Shown here: positions 1 to 10,100 of the stretch, piece by piece
Layout of the letters: every line of letters starts with the position of its first letter
Numbering within the stretch: the stretch's first letter is position 1
Origin: Amaurobius ferox
Taxonomy: Eukaryota; Arthropoda; Arachnida; Araneae; Amaurobiidae
NCBI GenBank assembly: GCA_951213105.1
Contig: OX578145.1
Coordinates: 12,592,707-12,656,706, forward strand
DNA length: 64,000 bases
Reading direction: 5' to 3'
Notes under the pieces: model-generated
What the model was told of the DNA's origin: nothing
The model's input: only the letters and a program-made list of their open reading frames with translations
Databases searched by the model: none
Program-made: the position numbers and the translations under genes

Positions 1-1
1 T

Positions 2-760
2 TTGAACAATAGTTTTGATTTAGTAAATCACCTTAGCAAGCTTCCACAAATTCTTGGTTTCCATACCTTTGATTTTAAAGACCTATTTAATAATATTGTC
101 ATTAAAGATTTATATAAAGTTATTATCTCTCTTTATCATGACTAACTATCTTCCAATAATGTTGCATTTAATGTCAAAAACTTTCCTATGCTCTTGCACT
201 TTGTGTTTTACAACAATTATATTCTCCAAGGTGATAACATTTATTTACAAACATATGGAGTACCATAAGGTGGCTGTAGTAGTAGTATACTCGCTAACTT
301 ATATCTTTATTATTATGAATGTCATTTTAACTCTAATTCATATATTATATATAGATATGTTGACGACTTAATTTGTATTATCATTGATGATTCCAATCCA
401 ATTAATCTTGATTTTTACCTATCTAACCTAGAATTAATTCCTAATGAGCCTAGAGTTAGTCAAACTGTAAATTTTTTAGACCTAAATTTAGATACCCTCA
501 ATAATCATGTAATCACCAATCTATATGATAAAACAGATTCTTACAACTTCACTATCATAAAGCTGCTATCATATCAATCTTGTAATTCTATTCAATTGTT
601 TAGAAACATCATTTTAAACCATCTATTTCGAATACATCGACTTTCTGATCCTCGATTTCACTTTCTCCACATCAATAATCGTAAACGCATTTGTCAAAAT
701 TACCAATATCCGGAAGTATTTGTAAGTAATATTATTAATAATTTCAAATATACCACGTAA
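2..760 (+). pseudogene. 5'-truncated Naiad Penelope-like reverse transcriptase
   Basis: Reading from base 2 gives the C-terminal half of a Penelope-like reverse transcriptase. In order it shows the catalytic block TFDFKDLFNNI (about 63-97), a VPxGGCSSSILANLYLYYYE block in which the expected Q is a TAA stop (near 272), the active-site box YRYVDDLIC (near 347-373), NFLDLNLD, and a C-terminal LFRNIILNHLFRIHRLSD segment ending in TAA at 758-760. A second in-frame TAA lies near 143. The window edge removes everything upstream, so the endonuclease part is not visible. It matches the intact minus-strand copy at 5903-8623 in motif order, with a YVDD rather than YLDD box, so it is a different subfamily. 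It is a dead copy; the family call is firm. Confidence 0.85.
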
Positions 761-1554
761 TAATTTTACACATGCATTATTTATCTTTGATTGGATAACT
801 CATTTTTGAGAATTCACCCATTCTTATCACCTAACTTACCACTTGGCCTGAGTCTAATATTGTTTACTATTTTCGAATGACTATTTTCCACTTGTCCTGA
901 GTCCTATACTGATTGCTATTTTTAAAAGTCTCCATACATATTATGTATCGTTCACATATATTCATTCCGGTGCCCACTCGCATTGACGAAGTGAGGTGAA
1001 ATGCTCAGTCGCTTGTTCCACTTACACATGGTAACAATGCTTGTGAGTTCATATTTCTGTTCAAGGAGGTATTATCTTTCTGATTTGTAATTCAATTGAT
1101 TTATTTTTCTCCTTCCACTAGCCAGTAGACAGTTCCAATGGTGTCTATGGTTAAATACTATCGCCATTGTCAGAAACTGGCTATTCTATCGGTTTTAATT
1201 CGAATTGTATGGCTGTCCTGATGAGAATGCAATTTCGAACTAACCGCCATTTTTTGTGTAGTTTCAATTGATTGTTCTCTCTGTCTTAATCTTTTATCTT
1301 GAGCTAATTATTATTGCCTTTTCTCATTTTTGCCATGTTTTCTTTTTATTTTTATTTATATTTATATACTTTTAATTGTGAATTTTGTATCCTAATATTC
1401 TTCTCATCTCCCTTTCCATTGTAGTGATATGTTACCTTCTTTCTTTATCCTTAGTCTTGGTCTATAGTTACTCATTTGTAACATATATGCTAGAGATGGG
1501 TTTTTTTGTACATTCAGTAGTTTATGCATAATTTTCGATTAAAATCTTTCAATT

Positions 1555-1596
<42 letters not shown>

Positions 1597-1600
1597 TAAT
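761..1600 (+). repeat. Naiad 3' flank ending in (AT)n
   Basis: Non-coding sequence following the dead RT. From about 1,090 to 1,556 it matches the reverse complement of 4,490-4,935 closely, which shows that it is part of the element. It ends in an (AT)n tract at about 1,556-1,600. Bases 1,218-1,240 contain CTGATGAG and CGAAC separated by 10 bases, a degenerate hammerhead-like core. Nothing coding is seen. Confidence 0.7.
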
Positions 1601-2156
1601 TGAAGATTTTTATGATTACTTGTAATATATATATACCCGAGAAATACCAAAGAAAATTGCTTGTAAACTGAAGGTTTTTGCAAATCAGAAGCCTAGTGTA
1701 GCACGATGAGCTATGCAAGAAGTTTGGAATTTGAATAAATGGAATCTAGTGAATAAAAAAGGAATAAAATGGATATGAAAAGCATTTCTGAAACCATGTA
1801 CGTTATCAAGGGTCATACATGTTTCATTAATGCTGATTCTACGTTTCTGTTTACACAACTGTAAAATGTATTACAGAAATAATGTAAATAGCCCGACGTA
1901 GAAGAAAAGACAAAGTGGATCAAATACACAAAAAAATCAAACATGATTATATATATATATATATATATATATAATATGAAAATCCAATGATAGAACAGAG
2001 AGTGCTTATGGGTGCACTCTCTTATATATATATATATATATCACACTTAGGGCATAGAAAACAATGCGGCTAATATTTAATGGGATGTAAATACAATGTA
2101 AAGTTGAATCAAGATAATGTTGATGTCTAGTCAATATAGGATACAAAAAAGAGAAT
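1601..2156. repeat. Dispersed repeat (pair with 32,519-32,768) and AT tracts
   Basis: Bases 1,601-1,847 are about 95% identical by eye to 32,519-32,768, and both copies begin directly after an (AT)n tract. From about 1,880 the sequence is unrelated AT-rich DNA with (AT)n runs at 1,948-1,972 and 2,022-2,042. The short stretch ending AACAGAGAG near 1,976-2,010 recurs at 2,398-2,427 and belongs to Naiad 3' regions. No gene is seen. Confidence 0.6.
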
Positions 2157-2372
2157 TCATGAATATTCAGCTAATCCGAACTTTTTAACAATACTATTTA
2201 CTAAATATGCTGGACATTTATATAATTTGCTGGTAATTATTAGATTATCCATATGCTCAGCATGAAATTTTTTATCTGATAATCTATAAATTCTAAAAAG
2301 TTGATTAAGGATAATATTCCTAAACATTCGAATCGAGTTGCAGGAATTAAATGGTAATATTTTATTAATGTT
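2157..2372 (-). pseudogene. Naiad RT C-terminal fragment
   Basis: The minus strand reads NINKILPFNSCNSIRMF, then RNIILNQLFRIYRLSDKKF and on to a stop at 2,157. This is the C-terminal tail of the Naiad reverse transcriptase, matching residues about 835-900 of the intact 906-residue copy and the tail of the copy at 27,870. It carries no catalytic motif. Upstream on the minus strand it breaks off at AT-rich sequence. It is a short dead fragment. Confidence 0.75.
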
Positions 2373-2397
2373 GAAAAAGTATATATAATAAAAATAT

Positions 2398-2960
2398 AAT
2401 ATGAAAATCCAATGATAGAACAGAGAGAATTTGTAACTCAAATAAACCTAACTTAAAATATACCTAGAAATTATAAAGAAGTATTAAATACAGAATCATC
2501 AATCATATGGGAAATAAAATGCAAATTTCTAGTCATCAAGCTGAAGATAATCAACAAATATCAATGCAGTGGATTCGGTAATAAAAAATCAAATAAAATC
2601 CAAGCATTAAAGCTATACACGTGGATAAGCACTAGGCCTAAATAAATTGCTAATTTCGAAAAAACTCTTTGTCAAGTCCAAATATTTGATCAAAATGAAC
2701 ACAAAATATGCATGTTTCTGAAGAAAGATATAGACAATATCTATAAACTCTTTCTACTTGGACTACATACATAACGATTGAAAAATGATGTAGGAAAGAA
2801 GAATACCTGATAAAACACTGCATATGTCCTATCCATTGGAGCCTTGACGAAAGAGACCAATGTTGCCAATCGCAAAAGATAAAAGTAGAGTACTACTGTT
2901 GCCAATCGTGAGAAATAAATAACAGTAATGCGAAAAGGCAATAAAAGGTGATATTCAATA
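2398..2960 (-). repeat. Naiad 3' UTR segment
   Basis: This stretch aligns with 27,215-27,790 and, for about 235 bp, with 26,455-26,690. At 27,870 the same sequence lies directly downstream of a Naiad RT end on the minus strand, which identifies it as a 3' UTR. The apparent 66-codon ORF inside it (2,741-2,941) is unsupported. Confidence 0.65.
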
Positions 2961-3009
2961 GTTAGAGCTGCAAAATAATGGGGTAAATGATAATTGAAAA
3001 CATAGAGGC

Positions 3010-4135
3010 TAAATTATTATAAATAAATCATCTTAATCACCTTAATATTATTAAAAAAATCTTTAAAATCAAAAGTTTGAAATCCAATTAGTTTACCTAG
3101 TGATGTTAATTTGTTCTTTAATTCTTTACTATTATTTAGAATAAGATAGTTATTACTAGAATAACGTAAACTATGATTTAGTACATTCAAATAATTTAGA
3201 AGTCATTTAGTCGTAGTAGTAGAGTAAGAATTATGACCACTAGTTACAGTTCTAAATTTAATAGAATTTTTATGAAATTTATGAATAAGCACAATATATG
3301 GAAATTTCAAAAATTTATAATTATTACTTAAATCACTATACATATTGATAATTTTCAGTTTAATACTATTTATGGAATGCGAGCCAAGTTTAAATAGACT
3401 ATTATTTCTTAAGTAATCTAATATATATTGTATATAGAATTTTTTACAGGTAATAGCATAATTATTAGAGGCTTTATCAACATAAGTAATAACAAAAGAT
3501 CTATGAAAATCATTAATAGAGTGTTTTATATTATCCATATTATATATAGATCCAGACAAATTAATACTACAAATGGTATTTTTAATAGATTTTAATATAG
3601 TAAATTTCCGCATATTAAATGCCTCTAAAGACTAAGCATAGTTAGAAGCTAATCCATAAATATATTTATGTAGGTCAAGATTTATTGACTTTAAGACTTT
3701 ATTAGAGATATTACAACAAGGTAATCTGAATTTTGTACTAAATGACATTATGGTTCTTAAAGATTTGTCCTTAACTATGGCTAAGTCGCCAGTGACTTTA
3801 TGCTCTAAGTGTGGATTTATAAAATTAGCATAATTGTCAACTTTACAGATACATTCAATATCTACATTTGTTGAGGAATCTTTATCTATTGATAGAGATT
3901 GTGAAATTTCATTGTAATTAAAAATTGTTCTTCCAATAAACTTGTTGTATTTAAAAGTCTTAGTAACATTTAACTCTTTAATAGGCAATAAATGATGAAA
4001 CTGATTAAATAAATTCCTAAAATTTATAGAATTATAAATAGGATGCTTAAAAGAAATTACACAATAAGAATTAGAACAATTATTATTATGAAATTGATTA
4101 ATTTTTACTTTTAAGTAATTTATATATATTATAGA
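3010..4135 (-). pseudogene. Naiad RT, internal fragment with stops
   Basis: The minus strand carries the CxC linker region (ECICK, near 3,850), the block VTGDLAIVKDKSLRTIMSF, the palm-preceding VITYVDKASNNY block, the fingers block PYIVLIHKFHKNSIKFRTV, and TFDFKDFFNNI, before it ends near 3,010. In-frame TAG (near 3,630) and TGA (near 3,200) codons break it. The TGA replaces a leucine codon conserved in the copy at 28,400-28,800, so it is a mutation and not a selenocysteine site. The endonuclease and the DD active-site block are both missing. Amino-acid agreement with the copy at 27,870-29,290 is high, so it belongs to that subfamily. Confidence 0.8.
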
Positions 4136-4142
4136 ATATTAT

Positions 4143-4417
4143 AGAATTTTTATGAAATTTATGAATAAGCACAAGATATGGAAATTATTTAAATCACTAT
4201 ACATATTGATAATTTAGAATATGATTATTTAGAATAATAAGATAGTTTTTACTAGAATAACGTAAACTATCATTTAGTACATTTAAATAATTTAGAAGTA
4301 ATTTACTCGTAGTAGTAGAGTAAGAATTATGACCACTAGTTACAGTTCTAAATTTAATAGAATTTTTATGAAATTTATGAATAAGCACAATATATGGAAA
4401 TTTCAAAAATTTATAAT

Positions 4418-4423
<6 letters not shown>
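4143..4423 (-). pseudogene. Two short Naiad RT fingers fragments
   Basis: Two successive minus-strand scraps repeat the block FPYIVLIHKFHKNSIKFRTV that is also present in the neighbouring copy: one at about 4,215-4,423 and an internally deleted one at about 4,143-4,214. Both stop abruptly, and the first abuts the (AT)n tract at 4,424-4,480. They look like severely truncated insertions stacked at the same microsatellite-rich site. Confidence 0.65.

Positions 4424-4480
<57 letters not shown>
4424..4480. repeat. (AT)n microsatellite
   Basis: About 57 bases of near-perfect AT dinucleotide repeat. It lies at the junction between two minus-strand Naiad-derived blocks. Confidence 0.95.
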
Positions 4481-4485
<5 letters not shown>

Positions 4486-4489
4486 TAAA

Positions 4490-4935
4490 TGATTTTAATC
4501 GAAAATTTTTTGCATAAACTACTGTATGTACAAAAAAACCCATCTCTAGCATATCTGTTACAAATGAGTAACTATAAGCCAAGTCTAAGGATAAAGATAG
4601 AAGGTTACATATCACTACATTGGAAAGGGGGATGAGAAGAATATTAGGATTCAAAAATCACAATTAAAAGTATATAAAAGTAAATAAAAATAAAACTCTG
4701 CAAAAATGAGAATAGGCAATAATAATCAGCTCAAGACAAAAGATCAAGAATAGAGAACAATCAATCGAAACCACACAAAAAATGGCGGTCAGTTCGAAAT
4801 TGCATTCTCATCAGGACAGCCATACAATTCGAATTAAAACCGATAGAATAGTCAGTTTCTGACAATGGCGATAGTATTTAACTATAGACACCATTGGAGC
4901 TGTCTACTGGCTAGTGGAATTAGAAAAATAAATCA
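4490..4935 (-). repeat. Naiad 3' flank, inverted copy of 1,090-1,556
   Basis: Reverse complement of the 3' flank of the first copy, including the CTGATGAG and CGAAC motif (near 4,805-4,828). Homology stops near 4,935. The copy ends at the (AT)n tract on its 3' side, as does the first copy. Confidence 0.7.
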
Positions 4936-4967
4936 ATTGAATTATACAAAAGCTGAAAAACAATTAT

Positions 4968-5557
4968 ATATTTGAAATGTAATAATAAGAATTATGTAAA
5001 AATCAAAAAATACAATTCAAGTAATATTAACATCACCATAGAAGCAAATTCAAAGCCATAATGCCGATAAGAGAAAAGAACAGCACCATCCCAAATTCGA
5101 TGATTAATTAGAATTAAATTCATCGTCAGGTCTGAGTATTTAATTCCAATTAACCCAAACAAATGCCTGTTTCAGATTAAGCAATAGTACATTACTATAA
5201 ATACTTAAACTCAGCCTACAGGCAACAAAAAATGAAAAAAGGATACATTAAGAAAATTGTATTACCATGCGGCATGAACCATTCTTCTACCACGTGTATA
5301 CACGATCAACCTCAACAGCTTAATCTAGAAGCACCGGAATGAACAAGTCGAAATTCTACCAGGGAGGCAGTACGAACGTTCACGGAGTTACTCCCAAACC
5401 CGTCCAGTGAGTCTAAGCTGGAGACTGGACAAGCAATTCAGAATACAACTTCCCAAATATGCAAACATGAATATGAATATGAATCAAAGATGAAAATTCC
5501 TACTAAACAAGTAATTCATATGAAAAATGGATAATCGAGAATGCCACTATACACCAT
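4968..5557 (-). repeat. Naiad pseudo-LTR, downstream copy
   Basis: 590 bp, same length as and almost identical to 9,417-10,006. It contains a predicted hairpin at about 5,408-5,436 (GTCCAGT paired with ACTGGAC, inner AGTCT with AGACT) that is preserved in the other copy. A diverged relative lies at 29,335-29,620. Confidence 0.85.
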
Positions 5558-5737
5558 TATAAGGGCGCTCAAAACGTAGTTTCAATACTGACAAAAGTTA
5601 CATTTTTTTGCGAAAATAAAATTCAAAACATTAATGTTAATGCATCTTATTTTCCTATTTTTTGATTTTTCTAATGTTTTTGACTTAGTTTATTATTTTT
5701 CATTTTTATTTATATAATTAATAATTATATATAATAT

Positions 5738-5787
5738 ATATATATATATACACATACATACATATATATATATATATACATATATAC

Positions 5788-5865
<78 letters not shown>
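5738..5865. repeat. (AT)n plus poly-T at the Naiad 3' end
   Basis: An AT/ATAC-type dinucleotide tract of about 100 bp is followed by a run of about 26 T on the plus strand. On the minus strand this reads as the element's 3' end, an A run and then (TA)n. It could be a templated tail or the target microsatellite. Confidence 0.85.
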
Positions 5866-5902
5866 CCCACTGTATGTTAGTCACTATAATTGGGAATGTT
5901 TT

Positions 5903-8623
5903 CTAGGATGTTATCGAGTGAAATTGATACACTGAGTTGATAATTTTAATAACAAACTTGGGGGGATATGCATTATTAGTCGCTGTACTCAATAATTCCA
6001 TAAAGTGCGCTAATTTATAATCTTCATCACAAATTTTATTGATTCTAAGAGCCTGGTTTATTATAATATTTCTAAATACAGATATATGCAAACAAGAGTC
6101 AAAATGTTGAATTTTTGATGTATTAAATTTAAAATCCTGTCTTTTATCATACAAGTTTATAACCATATTACAATTTTGTAAATTTAAATTTAAATCTAAA
6201 AAGTTTGCAACATTTGTGTCATTATTACTTGCATTTAATTGTAAATTTTTTGGATAAAAGCTTAATACTATAGGGATATTATTATTTGGGGATACACATA
6301 AAATGTCATCTAAATATCTAAACATGTGCATATTATGCAAGCTTGGATTAATGTTTTTTTCATAGAAGAATAAATACAGATTAGCTAACAATGAAGAGGC
6401 ACACCCCCCTTGTGGGATACCAACCTGTTGTTTAAAAAAAGTACCACCATGTTGAATATAATTCTCATAAAGAGTGAAGTTAAGTAATTTTTTAAATAGA
6501 AAATTTGAATATTTTAGGTTGATATTATATTTTTCAAAAATTCCTAATATAACTTTATACAGATCATCTATATTAATATTATTAAACAAATCTTTGAAAT
6601 CAAAGGTATAAATACTACGAATATTTGTATGAGTTTTCAATTTCTTTACTAATTCAAAACTGTTTTTTACAATATGACAATTATTTGAGATTTCATCTGA
6701 CAAGGATATTTCATGTAATATCTTTAATAATAATTTTCCAGCATTAGTAATGTAAGAATTATGCCCACTGGTAATGGTTCGAAAAGCAACAGGGGATTTA
6801 TGAAACTTGGGTACTAAAACAATATATGGAATGTTATTACAACTATTTTTTAGATGGATTTGCTTATATTTGGCTGATATTCTATTGTATAAGATTTTAA
6901 GGTTAGTTTTATGTAAATTATAGATTTGATTATTAAGTAAGTGTGACTGAAGGGTATTTTTATAGTAATATTTACATATAATTGAGTAGTTTCCACATGC
7001 TTTATCGACATATGTAATGACAAAATCATTTTGTATTTCTTTAATATCATTTTTAATTGAATTAAGTTTATATGAATTATTAATTTTCTGATTATATATA
7101 TAATGATTTAAGTATTGCTCTATTAAGACTCTCCAGGGTTTAAAGGCTTCTACTGGGATTTGATATTTATAACTGATTTTATAGATAAATTTATTTAAGT
7201 CAAGAAATAAACCTTTACAAATTAATTTATGTTTAAATTTAGTAGGTAGACGGTACTTAGTACCCAGTAACATCAGTGATCTTAGTGCATCATAATTAAT
7301 AATATTTAGATTTCCCGTTATAACATGCCCATGGTGTTTATCTACGAAGTCTTTGTATTTTTCTAAATGACAGTGGCAATATGACTCTTTATCCAATTCA
7401 TAGTTTTGATTAATATCTACTGATTTGGCAATTTGATTATAGTTGAAAATATAACGTCCTAGCGGTTTATCAAATTTATAAGCAATTTTAGGATTTACAT
7501 GTTTGACTGGAAAGTAATTGGAAACCGATTTTAAAAAATTATTTATCTTCAGATTATTTAAGACAGAATTAGTAAAATTCAAGGTACAATATTCGTTTAT
7601 TTTAGTATTTTGTTTTGATTCGTCATTAAAGTTTACGTCTGTGACATATAAATAACCATTAAGATTTTTACTTCTGGTAATGAGCAAATCATAGAATAAA
7701 TGTTTAAAATGAACGTTATCAAATGCAGTACTTAGAAAAAGGTTATATACCATATTTAATTGCTGTTTTTTAATTGCGAAAATCCAGTTTTTACATTGTT
7801 TCCAATCAAAAGTAATTTTAAAATTTGCATGTTGCTGAAGGATGGCATTTTTTAGTTCAGATAATGATGGCAATTTTTTATTATATTTACTTGCTCTTTT
7901 ATTTCTTTTTGATTTACTTTTATGATTGTTGAAGGAATTATAAATATTATGGTCTTCATTAGGAGAATTAAAGGACTTTTTAACTATATTATGATGATTA
8001 AATATTTGATTGAGTCCATATGGAAAAATAGTTTTATGTGCACAAATGAATTCATTTTCAAGAAACAATCTGTCATAGTAATTTTTTTGAATACACAGAA
8101 TACTAATTTCAATGTTGTCGAACCCATGTTTAGAAAAATGTTCGTATTCAAATTTTGATTCATTAAAGGAAGTTGCATTATTTGAAAAAATTTTTATGTG
8201 ATTCCTGTGTACGTTAATTCGGAGATGCAGAGGGTTGCTGGTTTGACCTATATATGACATATTACATTTTTTACATACAATTTGGTAGATACAATTATAT
8301 GTTTTACAGAAGACAAGAATATTGTTACAATTGATCTGATTACTATTAGCAAACGGACAAGTTTTACATCTATTAGATTTACAAGATTTAAATTTAAGTG
8401 TGTTATTTAGTGATGTATGGCTGTACGATTGAAAGTTATATGAAGTGAACAAGGAATACTGGCTGGAAGTACCGAATGAAGATGGAATAGTCATAGAGGA
8501 TAAAGGATATTGTTGGTAGCTGGATAACGATCTAGGAGAACCCCAACAAGTTCTCGAATACCGAGCTTGGATGTTAGAGAGCATCCAGTTGCCAGTCGCT
8601 AATTTTTTATAATAAGACATCAT
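5903..8623 (-). CDS. Naiad protein: N-terminal GIY-YIG endonuclease fused to reverse transcriptase, 906 aa, intact
   Basis: This is the retrotransposition enzyme of a Penelope-like element; it would nick the target and copy the element RNA into it. Residues 1-80 are Ser/Tyr-rich. Residues 81-120 hold many cysteines (81, 86, 89, 99, 106, 111, 117, 120). The endonuclease follows: CIYQIVCKKC (111-120), SYIGQT (123-128), R135, H139, H142 and E191. C117, C120, H139 and H142 fit the CCHH motif of these nucleases. The CxC linker is CHC at 416-418. The RT blocks are PYIVLVPKFHKSP (599-611), YTFDFKDLFNNI (672-683, D675), VGIPQGGCASSLLANLY (734-750), YLDD (770-773) and NFLDLNLNL (807-815). The endonuclease-first order identifies the Naiad clade, since canonical Penelope has it last. 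There is no frameshift or in-frame stop; the frame ends with TAG. Translation probably starts at one of two adjacent ATG codons. Some spider Naiads are selenoproteins, but this one has no in-frame TGA. Confidence 0.95.
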   Translation of the reverse strand: MMSYYKKLATGNWMLSNIQARYSRTCWGSPRSLSSYQQYPLSSMTIPSSFGTSSQYSLFTSYNFQSYSHTSLNNTLKFKSCKSNRCKTCPFANSNQINCNNILVFCKTYNCIYQIVCKKCNMSYIGQTSNPLHLRINVHRNHIKIFSNNATSFNESKFEYEHFSKHGFDNIEISILCIQKNYYDRLFLENEFICAHKTIFPYGLNQIFNHHNIVKKSFNSPNEDHNIYNSFNNHKSKSKRNKRASKYNKKLPSLSELKNAILQQHANFKITFDWKQCKNWIFAIKKQQLNMVYNLFLSTAFDNVHFKHLFYDLLITRSKNLNGYLYVTDVNFNDESKQNTKINEYCTLNFTNSVLNNLKINNFLKSVSNYFPVKHVNPKIAYKFDKPLGRYIFNYNQIAKSVDINQNYELDKESYCHCHLEKYKDFVDKHHGHVITGNLNIINYDALRSLMLLGTKYRLPTKFKHKLICKGLFLDLNKFIYKISYKYQIPVEAFKPWRVLIEQYLNHYIYNQKINNSYKLNSIKNDIKEIQNDFVITYVDKACGNYSIICKYYYKNTLQSHLLNNQIYNLHKTNLKILYNRISAKYKQIHLKNSCNNIPYIVLVPKFHKSPVAFRTITSGHNSYITNAGKLLLKILHEISLSDEISNNCHIVKNSFELVKKLKTHTNIRSIYTFDFKDLFNNINIDDLYKVILGIFEKYNINLKYSNFLFKKLLNFTLYENYIQHGGTFFKQQVGIPQGGCASSLLANLYLFFYEKNINPSLHNMHMFRYLDDILCVSPNNNIPIVLSFYPKNLQLNASNNDTNVANFLDLNLNLQNCNMVINLYDKRQDFKFNTSKIQHFDSCLHISVFRNIIINQALRINKICDEDYKLAHFMELLSTATNNAYPPKFVIKIINSVYQFHSITS

Positions 8624-9416
8624 GCAATAGGGAAAGATTGTAACCTTTATTTCCCCAAAATAAAGGCACTTGCATTAAAAAAAGTGACTCTTTATCCAAG
8701 AATGCACCTTAATTCAATTACAAAGGTGGAGACACAATTAGAACATATGAAAGGTACCATTATTTTTCAAACTAATGGATCATCTAAAACACTTTGAAAA
8801 TATATAAACTAATGTGTAGACACATTAAAACCTGGATTAAATAAATGCTTAGGAATAAGCAAAACTAGGATAGATAGTGGAAAGATATACATATACACAT
8901 TGACTATTCCAGAAAAAATTGATTCAAATTAACATCCATCAATACAACATGAAACACAATTTTTACTTCAGAACTAATATAATCTAAGAATAATATAGGA
9001 ATAATACAACCATTGCTGTAAATACAGGATTCAAATTCTTCCAATAAATATACATTTATTTAATGGTTCAACAAATCAGAGATTCAACGTATGAAAGGCT
9101 ACGTACGATCACAAAAAACAATAAGATATTCAATATATGAAAAACTAAGATCGATCACAAAAACAATGGCTAAGAATAGAGTTATTACCTAGGAATACAA
9201 TTACAAGACATTTTAAAGTGATAAGATTAGGGATAATGAGATAAAAATAAAGTTAAAATTTGACACCAATTCAGCGCAAATGCAGCTAACTTTAGTGTAA
9301 TTCAGTTCTAACTAATTAAAAAAGAATATTACCACAGAAACTCGTAAACAACTAGACAGAAAATAAGAAACCAATATACAATACGCGCATAATGCAGCAG
9401 ACAAGTATATGGGTAA
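8624..9416 (-). other. Naiad 5' untranslated body
   Basis: About 790 bp between the ORF start and the upstream pseudo-LTR. It is AT-rich with no ORF of note. It presumably carries promoter and leader functions, but I see no motif that proves this. Confidence 0.5.
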
Positions 9417-10002
9417 ATATTTGAAATGTAATAATAAGAATTATGTAAAAATAAAAAAATACAATTCAAGTAATATTAACATCACCATAGAAGCAAATTC
9501 AAAGCCATAATGCCGATAAGAGAAAAGAACAGCACCATCCCAAATTCGATGATTAATTAGAATTAAATTCATCGCCAGGTCTGAGTATTTAATTCCAATT
9601 AACCCAAACAAATGCCTGTTTCAGATTAAGCAATAGTACATTACTATAAATACTTAAACTCAGACTACAGGCAACAAAAAATGAAAAAAGGATACATTAA
9701 GAAAATTGTATTACCATGCGGCATGAACCATTCTTCTACCACGTGTATACACGATCAACCTCAACAGCTTAATCTAGAAGCACCGGAATGAACAAGTCGA
9801 AATTCTACCAGGGAGGCAGTACGAACGTTCACGGAGTTACTCCCAAACCCGTCCAGTGAGTCTAAGCTGGAGACTGGACAAGCAATTCAGAATACAACTT
9901 CCCAAATATGCAAACATGAATATGAATATGAATCAAAGATGAAAATTCCTACTAAACAAGTAATTCATATGAAAAATGGATAATCGAGAATGCCACTATA
10001 CA

Positions 10003-10006
<4 letters not shown>
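9417..10006 (-). repeat. Naiad pseudo-LTR, upstream copy
   Basis: 590 bp direct repeat of 4,968-5,557, starting at the shared string ATATTTGAAATGT and ending at ACACCAT. On the minus strand it lies upstream of the ORF and so probably includes the promoter. Confidence 0.85.

Positions 10007-10095
<89 letters not shown>
10007..10095. repeat. (AT)n microsatellite
   Basis: About 89 bp of AT dinucleotide repeat directly abutting the Naiad 5' end. Confidence 0.95.

Positions 10096-10100
<5 letters not shown>

Larger units (their letters stand above)
4968..10006 (-). mobile_element. Naiad-type Penelope-like element, near-complete, with pseudo-LTRs
   Basis: A single ORF (5,903-8,623, minus) is bracketed by two 590-bp direct repeats at 4,968-5,557 and 9,417-10,006. 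I see only about three substitutions between them (for example near 5,007, 5,126 and 5,214). Such terminal direct repeats are the pseudo-LTRs known from Penelope-like elements. The ORF stop is followed, on the minus strand, by a run of about 26 A and then (AT)n (5,738-5,836). The other end abuts (AT)n at 10,007-10,095. Repeat identity and the open frame indicate a recent insertion. The exact element ends are uncertain because these elements insert with complex tandem arrangements. Confidence 0.85.

Noticed and set aside
2741..2941. 66-codon minus-strand ORF
   Set aside because: The same sequence in the Naiad 3' UTR at 27,501-27,797 is read differently, and it lies in UTR-type sequence; treated as a chance frame.
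3190..3205. In-frame TGA in the Naiad copy as a selenocysteine codon
   Set aside because: It replaces a leucine codon kept in the sister copy at 28,400-28,800, and other stop types are also present, so it is ordinary decay.
4403..4654. ORF ending in Ile-Tyr repeats
   Set aside because: It is a translation of the (AT)n tract joined to Naiad 3' flank; the similar frames at 5,693-5,884 and 27,044-27,238 are rejected for the same reason.
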